Shown piece after piece: positions 37,231 to 45,882 of a stretch of 48,236 nt of DNA (position 1 is its first letter; the number at the start of each line of letters is the position of its first letter). The notes below the pieces were generated by a model, which was not told the origin of the DNA, did not search any database, and worked only from the letters and a program-made list of their open reading frames with translations. Made by a program: the position numbers and the translations under genes. This DNA is from Nitrosomonas sp. (GTDB lineage: Bacteria; Pseudomonadota; Gammaproteobacteria; Burkholderiales; Nitrosomonadaceae), in contig NZ_JAMWZS010000020.1 of the NCBI RefSeq assembly GCF_024282095.1, positions 1 to 48,236 on the forward strand. Reading direction: 5' to 3'.

Positions 37231-37743
37231 TCAGGATAATTCTTTCGGTCTGACCAAGCATTGCAGGTATGCGTGACCGGGTTGTGCGGTGATGGCGGTA
37301 TCGCCATAATCAAGCACGGCGATTGCTGCGGTGGTCAGTAGCTTGCCTGTGCTGTTAACAGGGGGTGGATCGCGCGACAGGTAACAGAGTAATTGGTCGA
37401 GTCCGGGATTATGGCCAATAAGTAGTAATGTATGGATATCCTCGCTATATTTCTTGATAACAGAGATCAAATCATTTAATGATGCATCGTAGATTCCGGA
37501 TTCCCAACGGATATGATTCTGTGGCAAGCGTAGTTGCTCCGTTACCAATTGACAGGTTTGTTTTGCCCGTACTGCGGGTGAACAGATGATCCGATCGATG
37601 CGATATCGGTGCTGCAGCCATTTACCCATTTGCTTAGCAGCTTTTTCTCCGCGCGGTGTCAAAGGGCGTTCAAAATCGGAGCCGTTCCCTTCAGACCAAT
37701 CTGATTTGGCATGCCGCATAATGATCAGCTGATGTTTTTGCAT
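37231..37743 (-). CDS. sixA: SixA-type phosphohistidine phosphatase
   Basis: 170 residues, histidine-phosphatase family. The RHG-like motif is IIMRHAKSDWSEG (R10-H11), with RGEKAAKQMGKWL, SPAVRAKQTCQLV and the second catalytic His in LIGHNPGLDQLL. SixA dephosphorylates histidine-phosphotransfer domains in phosphorelays. It is divergent from ppx, with 47 bp between the starts, and is often linked to the ppx/ppk pair in betaproteobacteria. Confidence 0.9.
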   Translation of the reverse strand: MQKHQLIIMRHAKSDWSEGNGSDFERPLTPRGEKAAKQMGKWLQHRYRIDRIICSPAVRAKQTCQLVTEQLRLPQNHIRWESGIYDASLNDLISVIKKYSEDIHTLLLIGHNPGLDQLLCYLSRDPPPVNSTGKLLTTAAIAVLDYGDTAITAQPGHAYLQCLVRPKELS

Positions 37744-37790
37744 AAGTCTCTTTAAAAAATGCCCTCATTAATTTACATATTACCATTCCT

Positions 37791-39287
37791 ATGACAACCA
37801 ACATGGATGAATCCTATGCTGCTGTAGATCTAGGCTCAAACAGCTTTCACATGATTGTAGCCAGCTTGGTGGATGGTCGCCTGCAGATTATTGATCGCAT
37901 GAAAGATATGGTCAGATTGGCTTCGGGACTGAACGACAAGCACGAGTTATCGAAGGAATCCATGCAACAGGCGCTGGAATGTCTGCAACGTTTTGGCCAG
38001 CGCATCAGGGAAATTCCTCATGTAAATGTGCGTGCGGTAGGAACCAATACGCTGCGTCAGGCGCGAAATGGCGGCGTTTTCTTATCTCAGGCGCATAGTG
38101 CGCTGGGTCATCCGATAGAGATCATCGCCGGACGCGAAGAAGCAAGACTGATTTACTCAGGTGTCGCACACAGCTTATACGATGAAGTGAACAAGCGGCT
38201 GGTTGTTGATATCGGTGGCGGTAGTACCGAATTAATCATTGGCCGGGGGTTTGACACCTACTATACCGAAAGCCTGTATATGGGATGCGTCAATGTGGAG
38301 CAACGTTTCTTCGATGATGGCAAGATCAAGGCCAAGAAAATGCGCAGAGCCGTATTGTTTGCGATGCAGGAACTGGAATCGATTGAAACGGTGTATAAAA
38401 AAATGGGTTGGGACCAGGCATTGGGGTCTTCCGGCACCATTATGACCATACGCGATGTGGTGCAGGCGCAGGGATGGTGTGATTCAGGTATCACAGCTTC
38501 AGCGCTGGCTCGATTGGTCGACGCACTGATTGCCATCGGCGATAGCGCGTTGCTTGATTTTGCCGGTTTGTCAGAACGCAGGAAGCCTGTGTTTGCCAGT
38601 GGCGTGGCGATATTGTACGGTATTTTTGAAACCTTGAATCTGGACAGGATGAGCGTGTCCGACGGCGCATTACGCGAGGGGCTGTTATATGACCTGATTG
38701 GCCGGATACATGATGAGGATATCAGGGACAAGACTATTGCGGCGGTAGCGCAAAGATATAGTGTCGATATGGAGCAGGCGAACCGGGTCCGGGACACGGC
38801 CGAGAACTTGTTTCATCAGGTAAAAACCGCTTGGGAGCTGGACGAGAAAACGGATCTGAAATTGCTCATGTGGGGTGCGATAATTCATGAAATCGGATTG
38901 TCGGTTGCACATAATCAGTATCACCGGCATGGCGCGTATTTGACTGCCAACTCTGATTTGGCAGGTTTTTCCCGTCAGGAGCAAATGAAACTCGCGATGC
39001 TGATTCGCAGTCATCGCCGTAAATTCCCTATGGAAGAGTTCGAATCAATCACCATGTCGATGCGAACTTCGGTGATCAGACTCAGTATCTTGTTAAGGCT
39101 GGCAGTGGTATTGCATAGAAGCCGATCCAACAGCACCTTGCCGGAGATACGCATCAGTGTGAACAAAAACCGCGTTGATATGGATTTTCCGCCGGGCTGG
39201 TTGGACAAGCACCCTTTAACGCTGGTTGATCTCAGTACTGAGCAAGGCTTTCTTCAGGTTGCGGATATTAAGTTGTTGTTCAGCTGA
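37791..39287 (+). CDS. ppx: Exopolyphosphatase / guanosine pentaphosphate phosphohydrolase
   Basis: 498 residues. The ASKHA phosphate loops are AAVDLGSNSFHMIVA at the N-terminus and VVDIGGGSTELIIG near residue 143, with EEARLIYSGVAHSL and GSSGTIMTIRDV between and after. The C-terminal half is an HD-like helical domain (HEIGLSVAHNQYHRHGAYL). It releases phosphate from the end of polyphosphate, or pppGpp. ATG 37791 (MTTNMDES) is used; ATG 37803 is possible. It acts with ppk1 at the right end of the window. Confidence 0.94.
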   Translation: MTTNMDESYAAVDLGSNSFHMIVASLVDGRLQIIDRMKDMVRLASGLNDKHELSKESMQQALECLQRFGQRIREIPHVNVRAVGTNTLRQARNGGVFLSQAHSALGHPIEIIAGREEARLIYSGVAHSLYDEVNKRLVVDIGGGSTELIIGRGFDTYYTESLYMGCVNVEQRFFDDGKIKAKKMRRAVLFAMQELESIETVYKKMGWDQALGSSGTIMTIRDVVQAQGWCDSGITASALARLVDALIAIGDSALLDFAGLSERRKPVFASGVAILYGIFETLNLDRMSVSDGALREGLLYDLIGRIHDEDIRDKTIAAVAQRYSVDMEQANRVRDTAENLFHQVKTAWELDEKTDLKLLMWGAIIHEIGLSVAHNQYHRHGAYLTANSDLAGFSRQEQMKLAMLIRSHRRKFPMEEFESITMSMRTSVIRLSILLRLAVVLHRSRSNSTLPEIRISVNKNRVDMDFPPGWLDKHPLTLVDLSTEQGFLQVADIKLLFS

Positions 39288-39308
39288 TAGTGCTCATTTT
39301 GCTAGTGA

Positions 39309-39728
39309 TCAGTCTGCTGATAATCTTTTCAAAGTAAAAACCTTGCCATCGGCTCTGATGAATTGACCGGAATTATAAGAATTATCATCAAAGACGAATT
39401 GATCCCGTCCTTGTCCCCGGTCTTTAGAGACAAATATCGGTTTACCATCCGCTGTTGTCTGACTATAGAAAAAATGCATGACTCCTTGTCCTTTGAGCCA
39501 CTTCACTTCGAAAGCCATTTTGACCGGAATAACGATGCAAACTGTATTGCCGACTTGATAGCGGCCTTCGAATTCAGACAGCGTAGCGGATGCCGTGGAA
39601 GAATTCGAGTCCGGTTTGGGCAAGCGTGCACTCGCATCAGAGATCGATTCGGCCCGTGGCTGATGAATGCTCGATATACAGATGCAGAGCGCGAGTATGC
39701 AGTGGCAGATTATTACTGAGATGCGCAT
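39309..39728 (-). CDS. Exported protein of unknown function
   Basis: 139 residues. A signal peptide (VIICHCILALCICISSIHQP, cleavage about RAES) precedes a small mature domain of about 110 residues with FEGRYQVGNTVCIVIPVKMAFEV and VFDDNSYNSGQFI. I recognise no family; the shape suggests a small beta-barrel or lipocalin-like fold that is also found in other short periplasmic proteins, but this is only an impression. It is convergent with ppx (22 bp). Confidence 0.6.
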   Translation of the reverse strand: MRISVIICHCILALCICISSIHQPRAESISDASARLPKPDSNSSTASATLSEFEGRYQVGNTVCIVIPVKMAFEVKWLKGQGVMHFFYSQTTADGKPIFVSKDRGQGRDQFVFDDNSYNSGQFIRADGKVFTLKRLSAD

Positions 39729-39822
39729 ACTGTATGGTGGGATCCGATTAATTTGCGGTCGAACGATTCCGGTGTGCTGGATTCAGTACCAACCGCTTGG
39801 TGTCAGATGATTACAATGACGG

Positions 39823-40587
39823 CTATAAGCTGGCAAGGTGATTTTTTGCTAACTCAGCGATTTCATTGGCTTTGTCTTGCCCATTGATACAATAACGGGC
39901 TTTTACGAAATCGGTGGCATGCGCATTGATGTAATCGGAAATTTTCCGACCCGTGAATGCACCGGTTTTAAATCCGTGCACCAGCACAAACAAAGCGATT
40001 TCAGGTTTCAGCGCTAGTTCTGGATGATGGAGCAAATCTTCACCAACCAGTTTTCCATACTTCTCATAATTATAATCCCAAGTTAGTTGCACATATCCCC
40101 GACCATAATAAGGATAGTAGTCGGCATGATGCTGTTTTAAATAGGTATCCGGGTCAGCTAACCAATAAGCTTCGGTAACCGGTTTGAAAGTATGATTGGT
40201 TTCATGGTCTGCAGTGGCAAGTACATAAGCGATCTGGCTTTTTAAGCCAATGCCCTGGCGTATACATTCCTGCTTTATGGCGTTTATGGTCCCGGCCTTG
40301 GAAGAGAAATCATAACCCTGGATTTGACCGGCATCGTCCAGGCTTGCCTGGAGTTGCGCAACCGTTACTGAATCAATCGCATCCTGGGCGATAGTCTGAT
40401 GGGTATCCTGCAAGAATTCCGCCCACGCATTGCGGGTTTTGGCACCATATTTGCCGTCGATATCACCGGCCGGGTAACCCAATGTAATCAGGGCGGTTTG
40501 CAATTCAATGAGTTGGGCACTGTCAAGCGACTTAAGCGCTGTGGGTTGGCCAGCATCTATGCGCATCAATTCAATCAGTTTCTTCAT
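39823..40587 (-). CDS. GH19-type endolysin-like protein with peptidoglycan-binding domain
   Basis: 254 residues. Residues about 22-62 look like a peptidoglycan-binding domain (QLIELQTALITLGYPAGDIDGKYGAKTRNAW). The rest is a glycoside hydrolase family 19/lysozyme-like domain: YVLATADHETNHTF with Glu129 as the likely acid catalyst, AYWLADPDTYLKQHH and YYGRGYVQLTWDYNYEKYG at 160-178. It has no signal peptide. This is the composition of a phage endolysin that needs a holin to reach the wall. No holin, spanin or tail genes are near, but a recombinase fragment lies 220 bp upstream. Confidence 0.85.
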   Translation of the reverse strand: MKKLIELMRIDAGQPTALKSLDSAQLIELQTALITLGYPAGDIDGKYGAKTRNAWAEFLQDTHQTIAQDAIDSVTVAQLQASLDDAGQIQGYDFSSKAGTINAIKQECIRQGIGLKSQIAYVLATADHETNHTFKPVTEAYWLADPDTYLKQHHADYYPYYGRGYVQLTWDYNYEKYGKLVGEDLLHHPELALKPEIALFVLVHGFKTGAFTGRKISDYINAHATDFVKARYCINGQDKANEIAELAKNHLASL

Positions 40588-40976
40588 GATCTCACTCCGA
40601 AAATTTTATTGCGATTTGGGTATCCGTCATTTTGCTGTCCTACCTGCATTGAAATGGTACCTAAGCATGCACAATACTTCAACAACCTTGTTTGTAACCG
40701 AAAAAACAATCCGTCACTGAAGCGTTATTTCAATATTTATGCGGTTTATCAGCAGCGGCTATTGATCATGCATGACGCTAAAGATAGACTGTTCATGCAG
40801 TTGTGAATAATTCGTGATATTCAAATCAGTTTGATCGGCAAGGACCATGAGCTGCGCACGATTCCTATGACAGATTGGTTGACAACGGGTGTACAAAGCT
40901 TGGCGGTTGAGATGAAGGTTTCTCAGGGATGATTATTCTGTCGATGCATTCCTCAAGAGAAGGAATAGGCAATGAT
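40588..40976. other. 389-bp interval without an intact gene
   Basis: This stretch, between the GH19 gene (its upstream side) and the FecR gene, holds the integrase relic at 40807-40932 and the mRNA start regions of both neighbours. An open frame on the + strand overlaps the GH19 coding sequence and ends at 40806; its translation is featureless, so I regard it as a shadow. The rest shows no recognisable gene. Confidence 0.5.
40807..40932 (+). pseudogene. Fragment of a tyrosine recombinase (phage-type integrase)
   Basis: The frame gives IIRDIQISLIGKDHELRTIP followed by MTDWLTTGVQSLAVEMKVSQG and a stop at 40930-40932. The 'GKGxKxRTvPmPxWvkxai' pattern of the catalytic domain of XerC/XerD-like integrases is recognisable (GKDHELRTIPMTDWLTTGV). 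The rest of the domain, including the catalytic RHRY residues, is absent, so it is a relic. It points to an old integration event beside the endolysin-like gene. Confidence 0.55.
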
Positions 40977-42773
40977 ATGCAGCTAAACATGCTTAACAGG
41001 CCGCTGAAAAACGTTTTCGAGGCAGCCGATGCCAGGCAGAAACGGGCGGGAAAGCGCAGTTTATGCGTAATCAATGCGCATTTTGAGCCTGTTTTTAACA
41101 CCGCAGCGGCAACGCAGATCGTTTTTCAACGGCCTGTTAACAGCAACTTTGTCAGATTACGCGGGCTGTTATTGGCGGCTTTAATGGCGTTATCTGTTCC
41201 GGTTGCCGCCGAGGAGTGGATTTATACCGTGCGGCCCGGCGATAATCTGTGGAATTTAACCGAGCGCCATCTCAAAAGCATCGACTATGTACAAAAGCTG
41301 CAGCAGTTGAATAATGTACGGAATCCCTATGTCATGCCGCCCGGAACCCAGCTGCGAATTCCTACGGCATGGACAAGATTCATCGGCGACGCACTGGCAC
41401 AGGTGACCAGCGTATACGGCACGGTCACGCTGCAACGCAGCGGTCAGGAGGACAAGCCGGTTGAACTGGGCATGCAGTTATTGGTGGGTGATGAAATACG
41501 CAGCGGAAACGACGCATTTGCCGTCATCGAATTTGCCGATAAATCACATCTGCGCGTGCAGAACAATACGCGCCTGCGCTTGGAGAATATGCGGATATTC
41601 GGCGATTATGGCTTGATCGATACGTTGATTGACCTGCAACATGGCCGCACCGAGAGTTCGGTACCCGGAAAGTCGCAAAAGAGCACGCGCTTCAGGATTA
41701 AAACACCTTCCGCAATTAGTCTGGTGCGCGGTACTGATTTCCGTGTCGGTATCATTGAAGAAGCGCAATCCAGTGGCAGCGAAGTGTTGACCGGTGTAGT
41801 CGAAGTCAACAGTGAAAAAAAACCTATCAAGGTACCTGCCGGCTACGGGATTACCACATCCAGGGGAATACCGCCGGGAGCGCCGATAAAGTTACTGCCA
41901 CCCCCCGATCTGTCTGAAACAGCCGGTTATTATGAGCGACTGCCGCTCGTCATTCAATTAAAGCCACTATCCGGTGCGCATGCATACCGCGCGCAAATAG
42001 CGATTGATCGGGATTTTGCAGATCTGTGGTCTGAATTTGTTACCACCGCTTTACCTTTCCGTAACGGTGAGATTCCGGATGGTGATTACTGGCTGAGAAT
42101 TCGTGGTATTGATGAATCACGGATTGAAGGCAAGGATGCGGTGATTCCTTTTTCGCTCAATGCGCGTCCGGAAGCACCTTTCATCATCGCGCCACTGCCC
42201 GGCGGTGCGACAGCGCCGCAACAGCAGGAATTCAAATGGGCGCTTCAATCCGAAGCGTCTCATTACGCCCTGATGATTAGCCCGGATTCCGATTTTACCC
42301 GCGTGATTTACTTTAATCCCGAAGTGCAAGGAAACAGCCTGACACTTTCTGAATCGTTGACGCCGGGCCATTACTTCTGGCGTATTTTTTCTGTCTCGGC
42401 CGGTGAAGGCGCGGGGCCGATGAGTGACGTCATGCCTTTCAGAGTGCCTTATCCCGGGCCATCGCTGGAAGCTACCCAACTCAATGAAAAGGAAATGACG
42501 TTTGTGTGGCGTGCCGCCGCGGAAGGGCAAAGCTTTCATTTTCAGTTGGCTCGTGATCAAGCGTTCACCGGTATTATCCATGATGAGATGACGCCGATGT
42601 CTCAGATAACCGTAGCGAAGCCGGGTGGCGGTACTTATTATCTGCGTATCAAGACGATTGAGTCGGACGGTTTTCAGGGACCATGGGGGGCGTTGCAGAC
42701 GGTTGAAATTCCATACAGTATACCGCCTTGGTTGATGCTGCTGATGTTGCTGCCACTGCTTGTATTGTTATGA
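40977..42773 (+). CDS. LysM and FecR domain protein (CHASE2 partner)
   Basis: 598 residues from ATG 40977; the frame opens at 40929 and the start is uncertain because the first 55 codons lie inside the 148-bp inverted-repeat element at 40993-41140. The exported part begins around LLLAALMALSVPVAAEEW. A LysM domain (YTVRPGDNLWNLTERHL) is followed by a FecR domain (LQVQN-like LRVQNNTRLRLENM, RIKTPSAISLVRGTDFRVG), and three fibronectin-like repeats, then a C-terminal membrane helix PPWLMLLMLLPLLVLL. The order LysM-FecR next to a CHASE2 sensor is a recurring pair; the FecR protein probably signals to or senses with it. The end overlaps the next gene. Confidence 0.75.
   Translation: MQLNMLNRPLKNVFEAADARQKRAGKRSLCVINAHFEPVFNTAAATQIVFQRPVNSNFVRLRGLLLAALMALSVPVAAEEWIYTVRPGDNLWNLTERHLKSIDYVQKLQQLNNVRNPYVMPPGTQLRIPTAWTRFIGDALAQVTSVYGTVTLQRSGQEDKPVELGMQLLVGDEIRSGNDAFAVIEFADKSHLRVQNNTRLRLENMRIFGDYGLIDTLIDLQHGRTESSVPGKSQKSTRFRIKTPSAISLVRGTDFRVGIIEEAQSSGSEVLTGVVEVNSEKKPIKVPAGYGITTSRGIPPGAPIKLLPPPDLSETAGYYERLPLVIQLKPLSGAHAYRAQIAIDRDFADLWSEFVTTALPFRNGEIPDGDYWLRIRGIDESRIEGKDAVIPFSLNARPEAPFIIAPLPGGATAPQQQEFKWALQSEASHYALMISPDSDFTRVIYFNPEVQGNSLTLSESLTPGHYFWRIFSVSAGEGAGPMSDVMPFRVPYPGPSLEATQLNEKEMTFVWRAAAEGQSFHFQLARDQAFTGIIHDEMTPMSQITVAKPGGGTYYLRIKTIESDGFQGPWGALQTVEIPYSIPPWLMLLMLLPLLVLL
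40993..41140. mobile_element. 148-bp inverted-repeat (MITE-like) element at the 5' end of the FecR gene
   Basis: The left arm TTAACAGGCCGCTGAAAAACG (21 bp, 40993-41013; first 20 bases suffice) and the right arm 41120-41140 are inverted copies with one mismatch; the arms flank 106 bp of sequence. The right arm contains TTTTTCAACGGCCTGTTA, a motif I associate with dispersed repeats in related betaproteobacteria, but I cannot confirm this. It carries no gene. It lies between the expected upstream region and the signal peptide of the LysM-FecR gene and is read through in frame. No target duplication was found by eye. Confidence 0.65.
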
Positions 42774-45619
42774 TGCAATGGGACGATGTAACGAGGCAAT
42801 GGAATACGCTCGCTCTGCGGATGGCGGTGCTTTTGGTTGGCATCGTGCTCATCGCATATACAGAAGCGCTGGAGCGTTTCGATTTCATTATCTATGACAA
42901 GCTATCGACATTGCAGCAATATCCGCAGGATCCCAATATCATCATTGTCGCCATCGACGAAGAAAGTTTCAAGGCTTTAGGCCGTTGGCCTTGGTCCAGA
43001 GGGGTACACGCAGAATTAATCAAGCGTCTGGCCAGCATTGACAACAAGGCGGTGGCTGTGGATATCCTGTTTTCAGAAGCACAGGAAACGGATCCGTATG
43101 CCGACCATTTACTCGCTCTGGCGATCGCTGCACACGGCCATGTCATTTTTCCGGTCGCACCGGTCGCTGCCGCAGATTCGGAATCCATAGTCCTGGCGCA
43201 ACCGCTGCCGCTGTTCAGTGAACAGGCTGTTTTGGGTCATGCTGACGTTGAGCTGGATAGCGACGGTGTTGCACGGCGCGTTTTCCTGCACGCCGGCATC
43301 AACGCGCCGACGTGGCCGGCATTGGGTTTGGCGCTGGCAGATCCGGCGAGCGCAAAGAAATCGTATCCATCACCGGATATCGACAAAGAAATACCAGAGC
43401 AATGGCAACACTGGGTGCGATCGCAGGAAGTGCTCATACCCTATACCGGTCACCCCGGCAATATCCAAAAAATATCCTACTCCCGGGTATTATTCGATGA
43501 TGACGCGTTAGTCAGTCTGAGAAATAAAACGGTCATTGTCGGCATGACGGCGGCCGGTATGGGAACACGGTTTGCAACGCCGGTATCGCCGCTCAATCGC
43601 CAGCCGATGACGGGGGTGGAATGGCATGCGAATGTTTTCTCGATGTTAACGCACAACCGTGCTGTTTATCCGGTTTCCACGGTCACGACAGCGATCATTT
43701 CAGTGTGTTGGGTAGCCGGTATTTTGGCAATGATTGTTTTGATGAGAAGCAATCTCACGATTCCCATGCTGTTGGGAATATTGATACTCACTGTGTTTCT
43801 TGCCGGCGTGATACTTACGTTGGGTCACATCTGGATTCCGCCTGGTGTGGCGTTATTGGGCACACTGTCACTGTATCCGCTGTGGAACTGGCAGCGCATC
43901 AATCAGTTTCTGCATTCGCTGTGGATTACCAAAGCGCATTCGAGTACTGCATTGGAATCGATTCGTGACGGCGTCATCATTACCGATGCTTGCAATCATG
44001 TCATTTACATCAACAAAGGCGCTGAAAGGATCCTGCAAACACAGCTCGATCAGATCAAAGGAAAGCTTTTGCAGGAAATTCTGGGGCTGCATGCAAAAAC
44101 CGACAACGCATCGACGATGTTGGCTGAAGCAACTATTCCGGGCTCGAATTCGGATCTGGAGCAAACTGGTATGATCGAAGGCGCACTCAAAACAGCCTAT
44201 GGCAACGAGCGCACGGTTCGCATCGTCCGCAACCAACTGTACGATGACCGTGAAGTCATGATGGGTGCAGTGATTGCCATGACGGATATTACCGATAATG
44301 TTGAACTGGCGCGGCAGGTCGCGTACCAGCAAAGTTATGACGCATTGACGAAGTTGCCGAATCGCTCCCGCTTGTTGATGCAATTTGACCGCATGATTCA
44401 GGCGATCCGGAATACGGAGAAGATCATTACAGTATTCTTTGTCACGCTGGATAATTTTAAGAAAATTAATGATGCGATGGGGCATCATGCGGGCGATAAA
44501 TTGCTCGAGATGGCTTCTAAGCGCCTGTTCGATGTCATGCATACCGAAGATGTTGTGGCGCGTTGGGGGGGAGATGAGTTCGTGTTACTTTCCGACCGTC
44601 TCAGTAAAGAAAATCCTCCGGCTGATATGGCGCAGGAAATTCTCGACATTATCAGGCAACGATTTGAAATTGACGGCTTGGAAGTGTTTGTTTCGGTCAG
44701 TATCGGCATTAGTTTTTATCCGGAGAATGGACTGACCAGTGAAACAGTATTAGAAAGAGCGGGTACGGCAATGTACCGTGTCAAGCGGGATGGCGGTGAT
44801 CACTTCGGTTTTTATTCGCCGGAATCTTCAGTGGTGTGGACACGTGATCAGCTTGAACTGGAAAGGGAATTGCGCGCGGCGATAAAAAATGGCGAACTGC
44901 AGGTATTGTTCCAACCGATAGTCAACGCGAAATCGCATCATATTTCACACATGGAAGCGTTGGTACGCTGGCCGCACCCTAAACGGGGATATTTATCACC
45001 CAGTGAGTTTATTCCGTTGGCCGAAGATATCGGGCAGATCGAGCAGCTGGGCGAAATGGTGTTGAGAGTGTCGTGCACCGCTGCATACAAGCTTGCGCAA
45101 TTGGGATATCCAGTCGTGGTGTCGGTGAATGTCAATCCGCGCCAGCTATCGAACAGGAATTTTTCTCAAACGATTGCACAAGTACTGCGCGATACCGGCT
45201 TGCCGGCAAAATCCCTGATACTTGAAATCACCGAGAGCGCCATTGTCAACGACATGGAGCGTGCCGGCAAGGTGCTGAGAGAAATAAAGAATTTGGATAT
45301 TTTGATTGCCTTGGATGATTTTGGCACGGGATATTCCTCGCTGACATTGCTGCGTGAGTTTCCAATCGATATTTTGAAAATTGACAAAACGTTCGTGCGT
45401 ACACTAGACCAGAATTTTAACGATCTGAAGATTGTGCAGGCGATGATCGGCCTGGGTAGGAATCTGGGACTGACAGTGATTGCGGAAGGGGTGGAAACAG
45501 AGCGGCAGGTTGGATTATTGCTGCAGCATGAATGTTATTTCCACCAGGGCTATTATTTTAGTAGACCCATTCCTTATGAAGCGTTGTTTGAATTGATGCA
45601 TCATAAATTACCCTGCTAA
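42770..45619 (+). CDS. CHASE2-PAS-GGDEF-EAL cyclic-di-GMP protein
   Basis: 949 residues from ATG 42770, which overlaps the FecR gene stop (ATGA); the frame opens at 42728. Order: N-terminal anchor, CHASE2 sensor (about 30-300, periplasmic), three or more membrane helices (about 305-370), a PAS domain (about 395-515), GGDEF (about 530-690) and EAL (about 705-945). The GGDEF motif is intact (ARWGGDEFVLL), but the upstream inhibitory site reads HTED instead of RxxD. The EAL domain has EALVRW, LEITES, DDFGTGYSS and EGVETE, so the phosphodiesterase is likely active. The protein probably degrades c-di-GMP, perhaps controlled by the LysM-FecR partner. Confidence 0.92.
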   Translation: MMQWDDVTRQWNTLALRMAVLLVGIVLIAYTEALERFDFIIYDKLSTLQQYPQDPNIIIVAIDEESFKALGRWPWSRGVHAELIKRLASIDNKAVAVDILFSEAQETDPYADHLLALAIAAHGHVIFPVAPVAAADSESIVLAQPLPLFSEQAVLGHADVELDSDGVARRVFLHAGINAPTWPALGLALADPASAKKSYPSPDIDKEIPEQWQHWVRSQEVLIPYTGHPGNIQKISYSRVLFDDDALVSLRNKTVIVGMTAAGMGTRFATPVSPLNRQPMTGVEWHANVFSMLTHNRAVYPVSTVTTAIISVCWVAGILAMIVLMRSNLTIPMLLGILILTVFLAGVILTLGHIWIPPGVALLGTLSLYPLWNWQRINQFLHSLWITKAHSSTALESIRDGVIITDACNHVIYINKGAERILQTQLDQIKGKLLQEILGLHAKTDNASTMLAEATIPGSNSDLEQTGMIEGALKTAYGNERTVRIVRNQLYDDREVMMGAVIAMTDITDNVELARQVAYQQSYDALTKLPNRSRLLMQFDRMIQAIRNTEKIITVFFVTLDNFKKINDAMGHHAGDKLLEMASKRLFDVMHTEDVVARWGGDEFVLLSDRLSKENPPADMAQEILDIIRQRFEIDGLEVFVSVSIGISFYPENGLTSETVLERAGTAMYRVKRDGGDHFGFYSPESSVVWTRDQLELERELRAAIKNGELQVLFQPIVNAKSHHISHMEALVRWPHPKRGYLSPSEFIPLAEDIGQIEQLGEMVLRVSCTAAYKLAQLGYPVVVSVNVNPRQLSNRNFSQTIAQVLRDTGLPAKSLILEITESAIVNDMERAGKVLREIKNLDILIALDDFGTGYSSLTLLREFPIDILKIDKTFVRTLDQNFNDLKIVQAMIGLGRNLGLTVIAEGVETERQVGLLLQHECYFHQGYYFSRPIPYEALFELMHHKLPC

Positions 45620-45639
45620 TGCTGGCGCGTAGCGATCCT

Positions 45640-45851
45640 TGAGGAATCTCTGGGGAAACTCTGAATAATTCATGTTTGTCATTCCGAACAAAGTGAGGAA
45701 TCTTTGTGAATCAATGTCATAGATTTCTCGCTGTGCTCGAAATGACAGTTATTGAGAGTTTCCCTGGATAACCCGCCTTTGTCATACCGAAAAGAGTGAA
45801 GAATCTTTTCTAATCAATTGCATAAATTTCTCGCCATGCTCGAAATGACAG
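45640..45851. repeat. Dispersed palindromic repeat, copies 2 and 3 (tandem)
   Basis: Copy 2 has arms 45676-45704 (TTGTCATTCCGAACAAAGTG start) and 45721-45748 (ending GCTCGAAATGACAG). Copy 3 has arms 45781-45808 and 45824-45851. Both resemble the copy at 34711-34789. The flanks are also inverted: GGGGAAACTCTGAATAA (about 45651-45667) against TTATTGAGAGTTTCCCTGG (about 45749-45767). The region lies between convergent genes and may terminate both. Confidence 0.85.
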
Positions 45852-45865
45852 TTATGCAGAGGCTT

Positions 45866-45882
45866 CTTAACAGTCTGTTAAG
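45866..45882. terminator. Perfect 8-bp palindrome at the ppk1 stop
   Basis: CTTAACAG-T-CTGTTAAG (45866-45882) is a perfect inverted repeat with a single central base and overlaps the TAA stop of ppk1 (45878-45880). With only one base between the arms it would need to open to make an RNA hairpin loop. Its place between convergent genes suggests a terminator or a protein site; there is no T-run. Confidence 0.3.

Noticed and set aside
40399-40806. 135-residue + strand frame over the 5' end of the GH19 gene
   Set aside because: Its first half is the antisense of the endolysin-like gene and the rest is featureless.
43868-44542. 224-residue - strand frame over the c-di-GMP gene
   Set aside because: It is antisense to a gene with intact PAS and GGDEF domains and shows no motif.
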